A program made the position numbers and the translations under genes. DNA of 64,000 bases from Chrysomallon squamiferum (Eukaryota > Mollusca > Gastropoda > Neomphalida > Peltospiridae): contig CM022671.1 in assembly GCA_012295275.1 (NCBI GenBank), positions 34,086,683 through 34,150,682 of the forward strand. Direction: 5' to 3'. This document shows, piece by piece, positions 26,091 through 38,446 of the stretch (within the stretch, counting starts at the first letter, position 1; the number at the start of each line of letters is the position of its first letter). The notes below the pieces were generated by a model that ran no database searches, was not told the origin of the DNA, and was given only the letters and a program-made list of their open reading frames with translations.

Positions 26091-28167
26091 TGCCATCTTG
26101 GTCGATTTTTAAATAGACCTGACCTCATCTGTTTGAAAAAACACTGAAAAGGTTAATCCATTTTGTTTTGTTTTTTTTGGAAGAAAGTTCTGTTTTGTTT
26201 TCTGTACATCTTGAAAGAGAACAGTTCTTTAGACTTATGCTTGATGACTGACAGTTTATGATAAGAATAATGCAAAATGAATGATGTTTATTTGCTTTGA
26301 GCCTGATTTTTCATCTTTTGGTAACCACTGGCTAAAATTTGTGATAAGCAAAATCTGAATTTTGTGAGCTATCATTTGAGGGAATGAAAATGCTACTCAC
26401 AGTTTTGTTATACTTCATAATTTCTTTAATACAAAACTTTATTCGCACCTTTATTGCCAGTTGATTATCATACACTTGGCAGATTTTGTGCATGCTTCTG
26501 TAGAAGCACTGTTATTGTTCAGTTTGTGGACTGCCAACATTTGGTTTGTGTGTGGATTGGCAACACAGTTTTCAGTGTGGACTGGAAAATCCAGCAGACA
26601 AAGGTGGATAGATAGTGCATGCTGATGGACACCTAGAGAAAGACAGTCTGCTGGAACTTGATTCTGGAATAAATCTATGGAAATTCTGATGGTGAATCTA
26701 GCCTGCTGTTTGATTGGTTCTTGAAACAGTCACACTCATACATAATCATGCAGCACTGTATTTCAGCTGGCACCAGGTTCTGAGGTTTGTTAAATATAAA
26801 AGAAAAAATGAACATGCAAGTTATTTCATTTAAAATAAGTTTTTAATAATTGAGATAGAAAAACAGGCACTTTATTATAAAGCATTCAGAAAGTGAGCAT
26901 AAATGTAATTTTGTTAATTTTAATTTTAATTTCTTTTTCATATTCATAATAAATTAATTTTAGTTATTTAAATTTTTTCTTTCTTTCTTTCTTTAGTTAT
27001 TATTATTATTTTTAAACAATTATTAATTTTTATGTACTTATTTATTTATTGTTTTGTTTTTTGTTATGCTTATTTTATTCAACTTGTTTACTTATTTACA
27101 TGTATTTGCTTTAATGATTATATTGAGTTAAATATTTTTATTATCAGTTAAAAATGTTGGGTTTTGCTTTTTTATTTTCTTTCTTGAAAACTTAGACAAG
27201 TTAATTTAGTTGTAAAAATAAATAAATAAATAAATAGCTACAGAAAATAAGGGGAAAAAATTAGTGAAAGTTAAAAAGAACTAACCTTTAAATAAATAAA
27301 TAAATAAAAGTATTTATTAGATTTCTAGGAACATCTATGACCAACATCTGTTATATTTTGTAATTTGTATAACTTTGAAGTCTGAAATTTAATGTTTCAT
27401 AAAATCTTCAGGATTAGATAAGCTTCATAAATTTACTGCAGCCTTAAAATATGACTGTTATGTGTGGTCCTGCTCTAGCTTTTGGTGCCTTCTGACACTT
27501 CATAATTCATAACATCCTTTCTGTCTTCTTGTTCATTTTCCCTGTTAGAGTCTGTGCATGTTTTTTCTTGGGTTTTTTTTGTTGTTGTTTTTTAACAGAA
27601 AAAATCCATGCCAACATAAAAAGCTAAAGTAAAACAAAAAAGATATATAAAAAAACAAAAACAAAACAGAATCAAACACACACACACACACAGAAATTAA
27701 ATTCACCACATAAACAGATGTACACAGAAAACTACTCTAAAAATTAGTTTTTGTTGTTATTTTATTGTTGGATATGTTTTCTGAATAAAAAGCCTTTGAA
27801 AAATATTTCAAGTTACACTTCATTGAATTGTCGACCATTTAATACATGTAAACTTGCAAGCTTTTAATACATCTATATCAAAACAGCGTATTGCATTTCC
27901 ATCTGAAAAGAAAAATATATTCTCCATTTTTCAGCAGCTTGATTTTCCTTTGTGCGTGTTTGTAAATTATACATGTTCATGAGGATTATATAGCAGTAGG
28001 TCTTGTTCTGCATGTATATAATTCATTCGGGATGTATCCCATTTTTAAATGGGCTGTTATTTGATAGTCTTTCTTCTACAATTGTTTGTTCAGATTCTGT
28101 TGATACTGCTCAGAAAGAAACATTTGTAAGAAGTATCATAGTCTGAAAATAAAAGCTAAAATATTAA

Positions 28168-28222
28168 ACACACACACACACACACACATACACACATACA
28201 CAGACAAAAAAACATCCTCATC

Positions 28223-28289
<67 letters not shown>

Positions 28290-28291
28290 AC
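28168..28291. repeat. (CA)n microsatellites
   Basis: Two CA tracts, the second nearly pure over about 28224-28282, separated by a short AAAAAACATCCTCATC spacer. Confidence 0.9.
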
Positions 28292-28821
28292 ATTCCACAT
28301 TCAGACAGACACAAGTATACATGTCCAAAGGATTAAAATAATTATTAATAGATCTGAGAATTTGTTAACTGAGCTACACAGATGAGCTAATGAAAGTGTT
28401 TGTGTGCGTGTAAAAAAGAGTTAAGATGTTCATATTTGGAAGTATGAAAAGTGTTTTACTGAATGTTTAAACATAAGTAAATACATAAAATAAAACTGAA
28501 AAATGGCCACATGTCAAATACAGATAAAAAAACAATATTGTGTTTCTTGAATATATTAGATATATATAAATATATATCACAGATATATCCTTTTATGTCA
28601 AAAATACATACAGTATCTATATTTTCATTTACTGCTTGATGATTTAAAAAAAAAAAAAAAAGTAAATAAATATAATGTATAATTAATTTAACCAAATGTT
28701 TTCAAGTACATCATTTTGTATGTATATATATGCATGTGTAGGTATGTATTTCTATGAAAGCATGTAAATAATCTATTGTATAGTCTACATTCATGTATCT
28801 TGTAATTAACATCCAGATCTA

Positions 28822-28839
28822 TATGTATATGTGTATGTG

Positions 28840-28882
<43 letters not shown>
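28822..28882. repeat. Compound (AT)n/(GT)n microsatellite
   Basis: ATGTATATGTGTATGTG followed by ATATAT and a pure GT tract. Confidence 0.9.
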
Positions 28883-30129
28883 ATATTTTGCTATTGGCTT
28901 GTTTATTTGTTTGAATAAAACTTTAATTTCTGCACCTAAATACTCCACTTTTTAAAATTTTAATCTATTTGAAGCCAAAATAAATGTTTTTATTAGTGTA
29001 ATAAAATGGGAGGGCAGACTTTTATGACAAAATTATTGTTTTATTAATGATATATTTAGTTTCATCCTTTTATTGTATATGTTCTTTTCATGATAAAATT
29101 TGTTATTTAAATAAATGGAGTTTTGTGAAAATAAAATTAGCATTTCAAAAAATAAAATTAAATTAAAAAAAATAATAACAAAGTTAAATTAACAAAATAA
29201 CAAAAAATATGTTGTTGATGTTAAATTAGTGGATTTTTTTTTTTTGTTTATAATACAATTTTTTGTGTGTTTTGTTTTTTCAGCAGTGTACATAATTGTT
29301 ATTCATAATTTTCAATTTAAAATTATTGTTTTGTAAATTTTAAAGATGATGAAAAAAACAATAAAACAAAACAAAAATAGCAGAAAGTAAATACAGAAGA
29401 CATAAAAAACCACATAAAAAAGGAGAAAGAATAGAAATAAAAAGCAAAATAGTTTCGTCTAAAACTGACAGAAACTGTATAGAAAATAATAAAGGTAAAT
29501 ACATATATGCACACACACATAGGCACACACAAACCAAAATAAATGCACACACACAATGACACACAGAGAAACATAAATATGTTATTGAAACATCCATCTA
29601 ATTAAAGTCTAATAATACTTTTCACATAAATTTCATATTCTAACAAAAAAGTTGACATTATTTTGAATGTGTTCTTTATTGCATAAATTTATGTATTTGA
29701 AGGACCCACAAATATGATATACCTGTAGACATAAACACATACACACACATAATATTATGCACATACACATGTACCATAAAATACATAAACTGACAAATCT
29801 TCAAACCAAAATTAAGAAAAGAGAGAAAAATACAAATTACTTTATCCAAAACTGGTAATCACTATTTATAGAAATCATTATGCTTAAATATAGTTACTAC
29901 TGTGGATTTGAATATATAAAGTGTCTACTCATGACTTTCAACATTTTGTACCTGTTTGTGAACATGCACCTCCTGTGCCTGGGATTACCTAGAGTCATTA
30001 AATCCAAGTTGAAAAAGCTGCTTTTAAAACCAAATTGCACTTTTAGCTTAATTCATCAGATTTAAGTACAATTGGTAGGCTGCTGTGGGGATGGTCTTAA
30101 ATAAAATTTATTGGTTTGTTTTTCTACAG

Positions 30130-30162
30130 AGGAGGTCAGCGTTGAAGACATTTTCACTTGAA
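30130..30162 (+). other. foxp: Possible 33-nt FoxP microexon
   Basis: A strong acceptor, TTGTTTTTCTACAG, ends at 30129. The next 33 bases read RRSALKTFSLE and end at a possible donor, GAA|GTATAA. Both flanking exons (25020-25160 and 32151-32429) meet in phase 0, so an 11-codon insert would keep the frame. The donor is weaker than consensus and I know no FoxP homologue of the peptide, so this may be chance. Confidence 0.25.
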
Positions 30163-30624
30163 GTATAAATTTATTTCTTTGGCTTTTATTAATGCTGTGT
30201 GCTGATAATTAGTTTTATTTACTTATTTATGATTTCATTGCACCAACTTTTTAATAAAGTAAAAGGATAACAAAGTCAGAACAAAAAGTTAGGTTTTGGG
30301 AGAATTTATATATATATATATATATAAAATTTGATTAAAAAGTCTTGACATTAGAGCTAAAAAAAACCAACAACAAAACAATCAACATACAGAAATCATT
30401 AACAGAAGCAGACAAACAAACAAGAGTTATAAATTTAGAATTTTTTAATTTGAAAATGGTTTAAATTAATTATGATATGCAAAGAGCACTTCTTTGGAAT
30501 AATTTATATGGTAACTTGAGAATTTATTCTTTGGTCTTTTTATTTTATTATTTTTTTTTTTTCATAATCATTTTACTCATATTCTTCCTTTTTTATATTT
30601 TTATTATTTTTATTATTATTATTA

Positions 30625-30655
<31 letters not shown>

Positions 30656-32150
30656 TTATGCCTCTGAAATGTTTAATTTACTTGTTTATTTATTTTTCTT
30701 TTCTTTTTCTTCTTGTGATTTCAAAATATTTATGAAAACAATTTAGCTATTCATTATTGCATTCCCTATATAATGTTTTATATTAATAATCAGTAAATTA
30801 AATTCTTTTTACTCTTTTAAAAAGATTTTCAAATGCTCTGTTCATAACTGTTCTGTATTTGGTATAGTGTCATATTTCTTGTTATTTTAAATATGTTTTA
30901 AAAATATTTTGCTCATAACTACAATTTGCTTAATGGATTTTATATGCATAGGTTTGCCATCTCATTGTTTATGTGAATTATTCTCGTGGATTTAAAATAT
31001 GGTCAAAAAATATTTTGTTTATAATTATTCATTATTTAATATCTTGTATATGTTTAAGTTTACCCATTCACTGTTTAGTTTGATAAGAGCCATATTTGTT
31101 TGCTACTGAAAGCATGTTTGGATGTGGCAGTTGATAAACTTCTATACAGGACATTTATTGTTTGTCCTATTGATATAAACACTGTCAACAGCAAAACAGT
31201 GTGTTTTAGATGATAAAATTACCAGGTAACTAAAGAATGTTGTTTTACTTTACATTCACATTTCCGATTAATTGATAAACAAGTAAGTATATGTTTCATT
31301 CTCCCACCTACTTTCTTCAGTAACAGTTACCCTTTTCAAATGAAGCAGAAAAAATTAAATTTCAGAGATCATATTCAGCAAGAATCAAGGAAATTATTTT
31401 TAAATGTTCCTGTTTGGTTACCTGGGTGTACGACTGATTCAGCATTCTAAGGTTGTGATTTACTTGCTATATCATTTTCATTTATTTGTTTCCATATGTT
31501 GTTGAGTACAGAATCTGTATTTTGCGATGTATTTATGATTTGTTTATTTCAAAATATTTTTGAAAGTAATGTTATAAAGTATTTGAAAAATCCATTTTTA
31601 TTAGTAAACCATTTTCCATTAAAGATTGACTTTGATGTGTGTACTCATCTGATTTCTTTTCTATTTTATTGTTTTTAATCTCACATTTTCTTTCTTTCAT
31701 TCCATCTTTTCTGTCTATTTCTTTCATGCATTCACATTTTGTCTCTCCTTACTTATTCCATCATTTCTTTATCTCTCTTTTCTTTTCTTTTCTTTCTCAG
31801 TTTTTGTGTTATGATCAATTGTGAAAGTAAATTACTGCAGCCAGTGCATGGATTATTCTTATTGAACAGCAAGATATCTTTTTGCCTGTCTTCATGTAAA
31901 TTATGTGATAAACTAGTCTGGGTACCCCAGAAAGCATCAGGCAGGATAGATCTGTTACTGAACTCTAATCTGCTTTATCTTAAATTCATTTTAAATTCTA
32001 AAGTAAAAAATATAAAACTGAAAACAACACTACTCCAACAACAACAACAGCAACAACAACAATTACAGCAATAATAATAATAAAAAACAAACAAAATAAA
32101 TAAATAAATAAAAAGATGTTTATTATTCCTTTACTCTCTGCTATTTGCAG

Positions 32151-32429
32151 ACGCCACCATCTCAGGGCTCTACACCAAACAAGGTTGCCACACCAGTGGT
32201 GGGTGCTGCTAAAAGGAAGCAGAAATCATCATCACTTGATACACCAGCATCACAGACGTCACCACAGCATCAAGTACCAAACCAATCCCAGCAACCACTG
32301 CTCATGATGGCAGCTCAGCATGGGTTGTCACCACAACAGGTTCAGCAACTGCTACAACAGCAACTGGTGTCACCAGGGCAGCTGCAGCAGATGATGCAGC
32401 AACAGCAAAGTTTGATGGTGCAGCAGCAG
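32151..32429 (+). CDS. foxp: FoxP exon, Ser/Thr/Pro-rich then glutamine-rich region
   Basis: The acceptor is CTATTTGCAG and the donor CAG|GTTAGT; the exon is 93 codons, phase 0 at both ends (residues 45-137 from the usual ATG). It opens with a Ser/Thr/Pro-rich part that has a basic patch AAKRKQKSSS, then LLMMAAQHGLSPQQVQQLL and LVSPGQLQQMMQQQQSLMV. The second part aligns by eye with the vertebrate FOXP2 stretch [28 protein letters not shown], a hallmark of the FoxP N-terminal repression and interaction region. This makes the family call secure even before the zinc finger. Glutamines are coded by mixed CAA and CAG. Confidence 0.92.
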
Positions 32430-33668
32430 GTTAGTTAATTCAAGAGTTCGTAGATAAAGTATTGTTTTATGATATCTCTAGCAAATAATGATTAAATCCC
32501 TGTCTTCTAAATTAATGGAGATCAAACACATGGTATTTATAAATCTTCAAAGGAAGCTGTGTTTTCCTGTTTGCAACAGTGTTTTTTTCCATAGACAGCA
32601 CAGCAGATTCCTAATACATCAGATTTGTAGCATGGCTATGATTATATATATATATATATATATAAGGTCAATGAATAATCTTTATAATTTATATTTGTTA
32701 AGTAGTTCTGCAAGTTTTGTTGTTGTTGTTGTTTTTTTTTTTTTTTTTTGTTTTTTTATTTTTTTTTTTTTTTTTGTTCCTTACAAAGATTTATGCATAG
32801 AAAACAACAACAATTAGTACATACAGCTGTTAACAATCAATAATAACTGAGCAGGACACATTATATATTCAGAATTAATTTAATACTAAAACAGATATAT
32901 TAAATTAATTTCTATCTATGATAAATAAGTCTCATTTAAATATGAAATAAAAGAAATGGGGGAAGAAAAACATAATAAAATTTTGAGTGATTAGTTTTTC
33001 ATTATAGGAAAAATACAAAACACAAGGTTATTAGATAAAATTATGATAGTAATTAAATAACAATGTTAGAAATTCTTAAAATTAAATATATATAAATATA
33101 AATATAATAAAAAAACAAGAAAAAAGAAGAAGATAATTAGCTTATGTCTGTATGTGGCAACAAAATTGTTTTAAATGCATACTATGTAAAATTATGTTTT
33201 CATTTAATAAAAAGAAGATAAGAAAAGCTGACAAATTTGAGTAATTAAAGAATAACAACACTTGTTTTTATCAATTAATCTACAATAAAACAGTATTCTG
33301 TTTTCTGTCATGAACAAATTGAATTTTATTTATCTTTATTTTATGATGTTCTTTTAATTAAATTAACTGCCTTAAGAATAATCAGATTTTATTTCTTAAA
33401 AAGAAGAAAGTAAAATGTTGAATTTAAACTTCATATAATAAAAAACAAACATGAGCTACAATAATGATTATATTAGCAACTAGAATTTTTACAGTTTCTT
33501 GCTCTTTAAATTTGAATTACTGGAATCAAGTATTTTTATTTTTACTTTTCGAAATAATAATAATAATTATAACTACTACAGCAACAACAGCAACAGCTAT
33601 AATAATATTTCTAAGTAGCCATTGTTTTTGTTGTTGTTGATTATTTTCATTATTATTACTTCACACAG
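32430..33668 (+). other. foxp: FoxP intron (1.2 kb)
   Basis: Runs from GTTAGT to CACACAG. Contents are an (AT)n tract near 32642-32664, T-runs at 32732-32775 and AT-rich DNA; nothing coding is seen. ACA/GCA-rich triplets near 33580-33600 resemble the following glutamine codons but lie before the acceptor. Confidence 0.7.
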
Positions 33669-33936
33669 CAGCAGCAGCAAAAGTTACATGACAATCTACT
33701 GCATCAGCTGAATGAACAACTACAACTAAACGTCCTCCAGCAATCACAGATCATCCAGCAACAACAGCAGCAGCAACAGCAAGAAAAGACAAAGAACAGT
33801 AAGCAGACACAACAGCAGCTGCAGCAACTTGCACTACAGCAACAGCAGTTAATTCAGCAGATACAGCAAATACAACTGCAGCAACGACAATATTTGTTGG
33901 CATGTCTAGTGCAGCCTTTTGGAGGTGTACCTCAAA
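33669..33936 (+). CDS. foxp: FoxP exon, glutamine-rich region
   Basis: The exon begins after CACACAG and ends at CAAA|GTAAGT in phase 1 (residues 138-226 plus the first base of Ser227). It encodes QQQQKLHDNLLHQLNEQLQ, a nine-Gln run with further scattered Gln, then a Leu/Ile/Gln amphipathic stretch ending LACLVQPFGGVPQ. It corresponds to the vertebrate FOXP2 QEFYKKQQEQLHLQLLQQ region with its poly-Q. The polyglutamine is much shorter than in human FOXP2. The start has several CAG triplets in tandem, so acceptor choice could vary the Gln count. Confidence 0.92.
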
Positions 33937-34453
33937 GTAAGTAAAGTTTAATTTTATGTATACCAATACTGTAATTCATAATGTTCAATTGCATAAAATA
34001 CAGGATGGCATTATTACAGGATAAATAAAAAAAATAAAAAGAGAAAGAAAATAATAATTCATGTTGCAGTATGTTTCTATGTGAGATTAAGAAATAATCC
34101 ACTGTATTCACTTTTGACCATGTGCATGAAATGTGTTAGGGGAGAAGATTCTGTTTTGTCTTCCCTAATGTAGAAATGAATCTTATCAAACAACCAAGCA
34201 TTAATTTGATTTATTGGTTATGAATAAATGAAAACTGAACACTTCATACTTAATCCTTTGTGCTGTATGTATCAACTCTATCCAAACTCATCTGGATTAC
34301 ACCAAAAAACAACAAAAAACCCTTCAAAACACCCACAGGACAAAAACTAATTATTTAATTCAGCCAGACCTAATTGTTTGTTGAAAATCTGTACCAGTAT
34401 GTTTTCTGTTGAAGAATCCACATATCTCCATCATCTTAAACCAATTAGTATTT

Positions 34454-34653
34454 ATGTATAAATAAGAGTGTTGACGATTATTTGCCGTCACCAAATTCTG
34501 TATGTGTTGAATCCTGGCACTGGGAATATGCCTGACCAAGACAAGTGTTTTACATGTATAAATAAGACTAGTGCAGATTGTTTGCTATCACCGAACTTTG
34601 TATGTGTCGAGTCCCAGCACTGGAATGACGTCTGACGCGAACAAGTGTATTAC
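34454..34653. repeat. Two-copy tandem duplication, exact 100-bp unit
   Basis: ATGTATAAATAAGA at 34454 recurs at 34554. The two 100-base units share TTTG, TCACC, TGTATGTGT, GCACTGG and CAAGTGT at matching positions and differ mostly by transitions, with one small compensated shift. By eye they are about 80% identical. The units are CG-bearing and more complex than the surrounding intron, and the second has a B-box-like TGTCGAGTCCC. Confidence 0.85.
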
Positions 34654-34654
34654 T

Positions 34655-34800
34655 GTACCTGTTACTTAAGCCGCAGTATTTGACACGGTCATGTGGCCTC
34701 ATGCCACAGGTTGGCGTTTAACAACGTTCCGGCTGGGATGTCTTATTGCTGTTTGTATAGGTGAGCAGAAGGATTGTATGTGAGTTGTCTTTGTACAACT
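34655..34800. other. Complex block after the 100-bp repeats, with a small hairpin
   Basis: CG-bearing, non-repetitive sequence follows the tandem units. TGTGGC and GCCACA (near 34692-34708) form a 6-bp stem around CTCAT. It may belong to the same older element as the duplicated units. No gene is seen. Confidence 0.35.
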
Positions 34801-36539
34801 GGTTCATGTTGGGTGAGAAAAGAAAATAGCTTTAGAAACTCGTTAATCTCAATTTTAAGCTGCAGATGATGGTGGATTGAAATAGTTTCGTTGATTTAAA
34901 TTGTTTGGCCTTTTCCTTTTCTTGTGGTTCTTTTCTATTATGTTTCTTTTTTGTGGGTTTTTCACTTAGTATTTATTTATGGTGTTGTTGTTTTTTGTGC
35001 TTCTTATTTCATTATTTATTTATTGTGTTTTTTTGTGCTTCTTATTTCTATATTTATTTATTTATTTATTTATTTTTCACTGTCATCTCACTATATATAT
35101 TTTTTTAATTTCTCAGTAGTGAATAATTTTTATGTAGATTTTTTATGTTATAAAAAATAAATTATTATATAAATAAATTAAATTAATAATGACAATATTT
35201 GAGGCACTGAATAATAAAAAAAAAAAAAAATAAACAACTGGATAAAAAAAAAAAAAAATTCCATAAGCATGTAAATAAATAAATAAATCAATCAATAAAT
35301 AAATAACTGAAAAAAAAAAAAAACCCACCTTCCACAAAATATAAGAAAATACAATGAAAATTAAAATATCAACACCTTCATCCGCAATCCATTTTATTTA
35401 ATATAATATTAAGCCTACTCTTTGTTTATCTGTGAATTATCAAGAATTGGGTAGCTTGAGCCAGAAATATCTTGTTTAATTATGAATGTTTTTTCTATAG
35501 AGTACACAATAAATCATAATGTCCACATACAATAGTTACTGCTTCATTTATTTCTCTGTCAGTCTTACCTGATTAAATTTATAGATTCTTGTTTATGTAT
35601 ACATTTATTATGTCAATAATTCTGATTAACTCTTGTTTATTGATTTGCTAGTTATGTCCCTTAATCACGTACTTTAGTGTACATTGTTTGTAAGTGCTGT
35701 AGTAATTGATCCAGTTTTTGAAAATTATTCTAATTTGGAATCAGAAGAATTTCAGAAAAAAAAAGTAAAGTAAATTTAAAATAATTGATTTCTAATTCTT
35801 TTAATATTATCTGTTCAATAATTAACATTTAAAAAATTTATATTTATTATTTATTTTATATAATTATATAATAATTATTATTATTATTATTGCTAAACAA
35901 GTATTTCTAATTAAAGAAGGATACATTTAACATACTGCTTCAGATATTTTTTCCAGTTCAGGAAAAATTTGACAGTCAAAAATAAAAAAAAACTGAATGT
36001 TGTTTACATAACTTTATTATGATTTAGAGTTTTTAAATTATTAATATACTAAATCACTTGTTGGGAATTTTGTGGAAAATGATGAAATCCTATGCTGGAC
36101 ATCTTAGATCTCAAGTTCTCAGATTGCTATATTAAAATATTTCTGTATTGGTAAACGTCATATGTAAGGACTCAGTGAGAAGGTCTTAATGTTGACTGGT
36201 ACACAATGAAACAATTCAGTTTTAAGTGCAAGTATTGCCTGCTGAAAACTCCAATACTGAACAAACACAACTTTAATTAGCTGCATACCACTGGTGATAT
36301 TAACAGAAGCAGGACATGATTATTTGTTTGTTTTTGTTAGACATGTTAATTAGACAGGCTTTATGTGAATATTTTTTTTTTTTTTTTGTGTTTGTTTGTT
36401 TGTGATGGCTTGGTTGTAGAAAATAAAAGATGATTGTATTCAAAATTTACTTTTAAAAACCCTTAAGCTTCAAAGCTGACCAAATGAAAAGAAAAGGATG
36501 GTTTGTGGGTAAAAAAATTTGGGAATAATTCTCACCATC

Positions 36540-37140
36540 GACCGGTGAATTAGATGATGTTCATCATGCACAGTGGTGTAAACATTGACCACAAAACAAA
36601 TAAGACTGGATCAAAAGCAGAAGTTAATTTAGTGGTAATGCTGTCACCACCGCGCTATTTTCTGTTGCTTACCCAAGTTGGTGCGTGAATGAAACTGAAG
36701 GAATTAAAGTGGAGGAGACTCTGCGGCAAAGTTTATTTAGGGTTTATTGGCAGAAATGTCAACCGCTTTCCTTCAGCTCAGAGCTTTGTTTACCATCACT
36801 AAAAATCATTCCAGCACAGCCCAACGAAATTAACTGGCGATAAATATGAGCCCCGTCGTATTGACAAGGGAAATATGTTTTAGTTTGTGGAAAATACCAA
36901 TATTTAGAATTACTCAACTGGAGTCAAATATAGGCAGGCAGGAGAGGGGAAAATTCAATCAGGTCCTGTGCAGGGCTGTTTGATTTTGATTCTGAATAAA
37001 CACAAGATGATGCACATGTCGAAATGTCTTTATATTCCAGCAAGACCTTCCTCGACCCGCAAATCAAATATGTCTGACTGTTGTTAGCATTTGTTGCCCC
37101 TATGTCTTCTCACGGATTTTCATGGATTTTCACCCATTGC
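36540..37140. promoter_or_regulatory. foxp: Candidate conserved non-coding element
   Basis: This 600-base block of complex, relatively GC-rich sequence is the largest in its intron. It contains GTAAACA at 36578-36584 and TGTTTAC at 36787-36793 (forkhead-type sites on opposite strands) and the inverted repeat ATGATGTTCATCAT near 36553. No open frame with splice sites is seen. Developmental genes often keep such islands in long introns; conservation here is not tested. Confidence 0.4.
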
Positions 37141-37641
37141 TACAGGCTATCATATCGAATAGAAAATAAATAACAAGACAAATATCTAAAGCAAAGTTTT
37201 CAAAGTTTTCTCAGTTTTAGGTAGCAGTAACTTGAATTGTGTAAGAAAACTATTATGATCATAGAACAAAAAATGTTGCGACTATGAAGCATGAATATAA
37301 GGAGTTGTTTCACAACAATAGATATATATATATATATATATGAAATGGATGTTTTTAAGCATATACCCATTTGTGTATTAATACTAACTTTCTTCTTCTG
37401 TTAGGTTGCTTTTGTCAGTTTGGAAGTGTCAAATTTCTGTTTTGAACAAACACAAATGCAGATTAACTCAAAATCTCTTATTAAATTATGTTTACTTTTT
37501 TCTTCTATTTCTTGTAAATTTATGCCATCATTTTTCATCTACTCTTTATACATGCAGATGGAAATGAAAATAAATGTTTCATCATGAATACATATATGCA
37601 TGAAAATTATGCATATCATCTTTTCTCTTTTTTTTAAAAAC

Positions 37642-37672
<31 letters not shown>

Positions 37673-38296
37673 TAAAATTAAAACGATGATATAAATTAAA
37701 TCTCAAAATACAATTCATCAGTTATTCAGTGCTGGTTTTTATTATTATTTTTTTTCCCATAGACTCTTTTCTCAGTAAAATGACAGGTCATGCTTACCTT
37801 TGCCAAAGATATGAAACAATATTTTAAAATTTTATAGCTATCAGCTCGCTTCTTGTTTAATGGCAGATAAAACAGACCAAAGTGTCACTTGATGTTGTTT
37901 ATGTCCTGCCTGGACAGCTTGTGCTGAAAGATTTATAAAACATAGACACAAAACTGGAAGGAATGAAGTCCAACTGTACATACTGCATTGTCATATGATG
38001 CACATATAAAAGACACTGCTATATTTATTATAATGATTCATATTATGACTTCTTTGAATTGTCATCGGTTAGTGTTTCTTTGACTGACACCTTATCTATG
38101 TTTTTCATTATACGCATGAAATTCAATATGGTGGGGTTTTTTAATAAAAATTTTGATGGGTGTTTTAGCATGCATGCTTTTGAAGACAAAAATAAAATGT
38201 TGTACAGAACATTAAAAACAAACTGAGCCATTCATTCTAATACGTTACAACGATTAATTAGCATGATGAATTGTTAAAAGACTATATTAGAAAAAA

Positions 38297-38405
38297 GTGT
38301 GTGTGTGTCTGTCACTGTGCATGTTTGTGCCAGTGCCTGTTTATGTGTGTGTGTGTGTGTGTTTGTGTGTGTGTTTGTGTGTGTATGTGTGTGTGTGTGT
38401 CTGCA

Positions 38406-38445
<40 letters not shown>

Positions 38446-38446
38446 T
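38297..38446. repeat. (GT)n microsatellite cluster
   Basis: Several GT tracts broken by single changes (TTTGTG, GTATG, CTGCATGTGC), with the last pure run at about 38410-38444. Confidence 0.9.

Larger units (their letters stand above)
25161..32150 (+). other. foxp: FoxP intron (7.0 kb)
   Basis: It runs from GTAAGTT to CTATTTGCAG. It contains a compound GT/AT tract near 25450-25476, a complex block at 25800-26090, further complex DNA at 26440-26760, long CA tracts at 28168-28291, a GT tract at 28822-28882, A-rich DNA at 29340-29600, a possible microexon at 30130-30162 and ATT repeats near 30595-30658. Confidence 0.7.

Noticed and set aside
28168-28291. CA repeats considered as a CRISPR-like array
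   Set aside because: They are plain dinucleotide microsatellites without unique spacers, in a eukaryotic gene.
31739-32074. 111-codon frame just before the exon at 32151
   Set aside because: It ends in a CAA repeat and stops before the acceptor; its composition follows T-rich DNA, and no donor or homology supports an exon.
33751-33966. Minus-strand Ala/Val-rich frame
   Set aside because: It is the reverse reading of the glutamine-rich exon.
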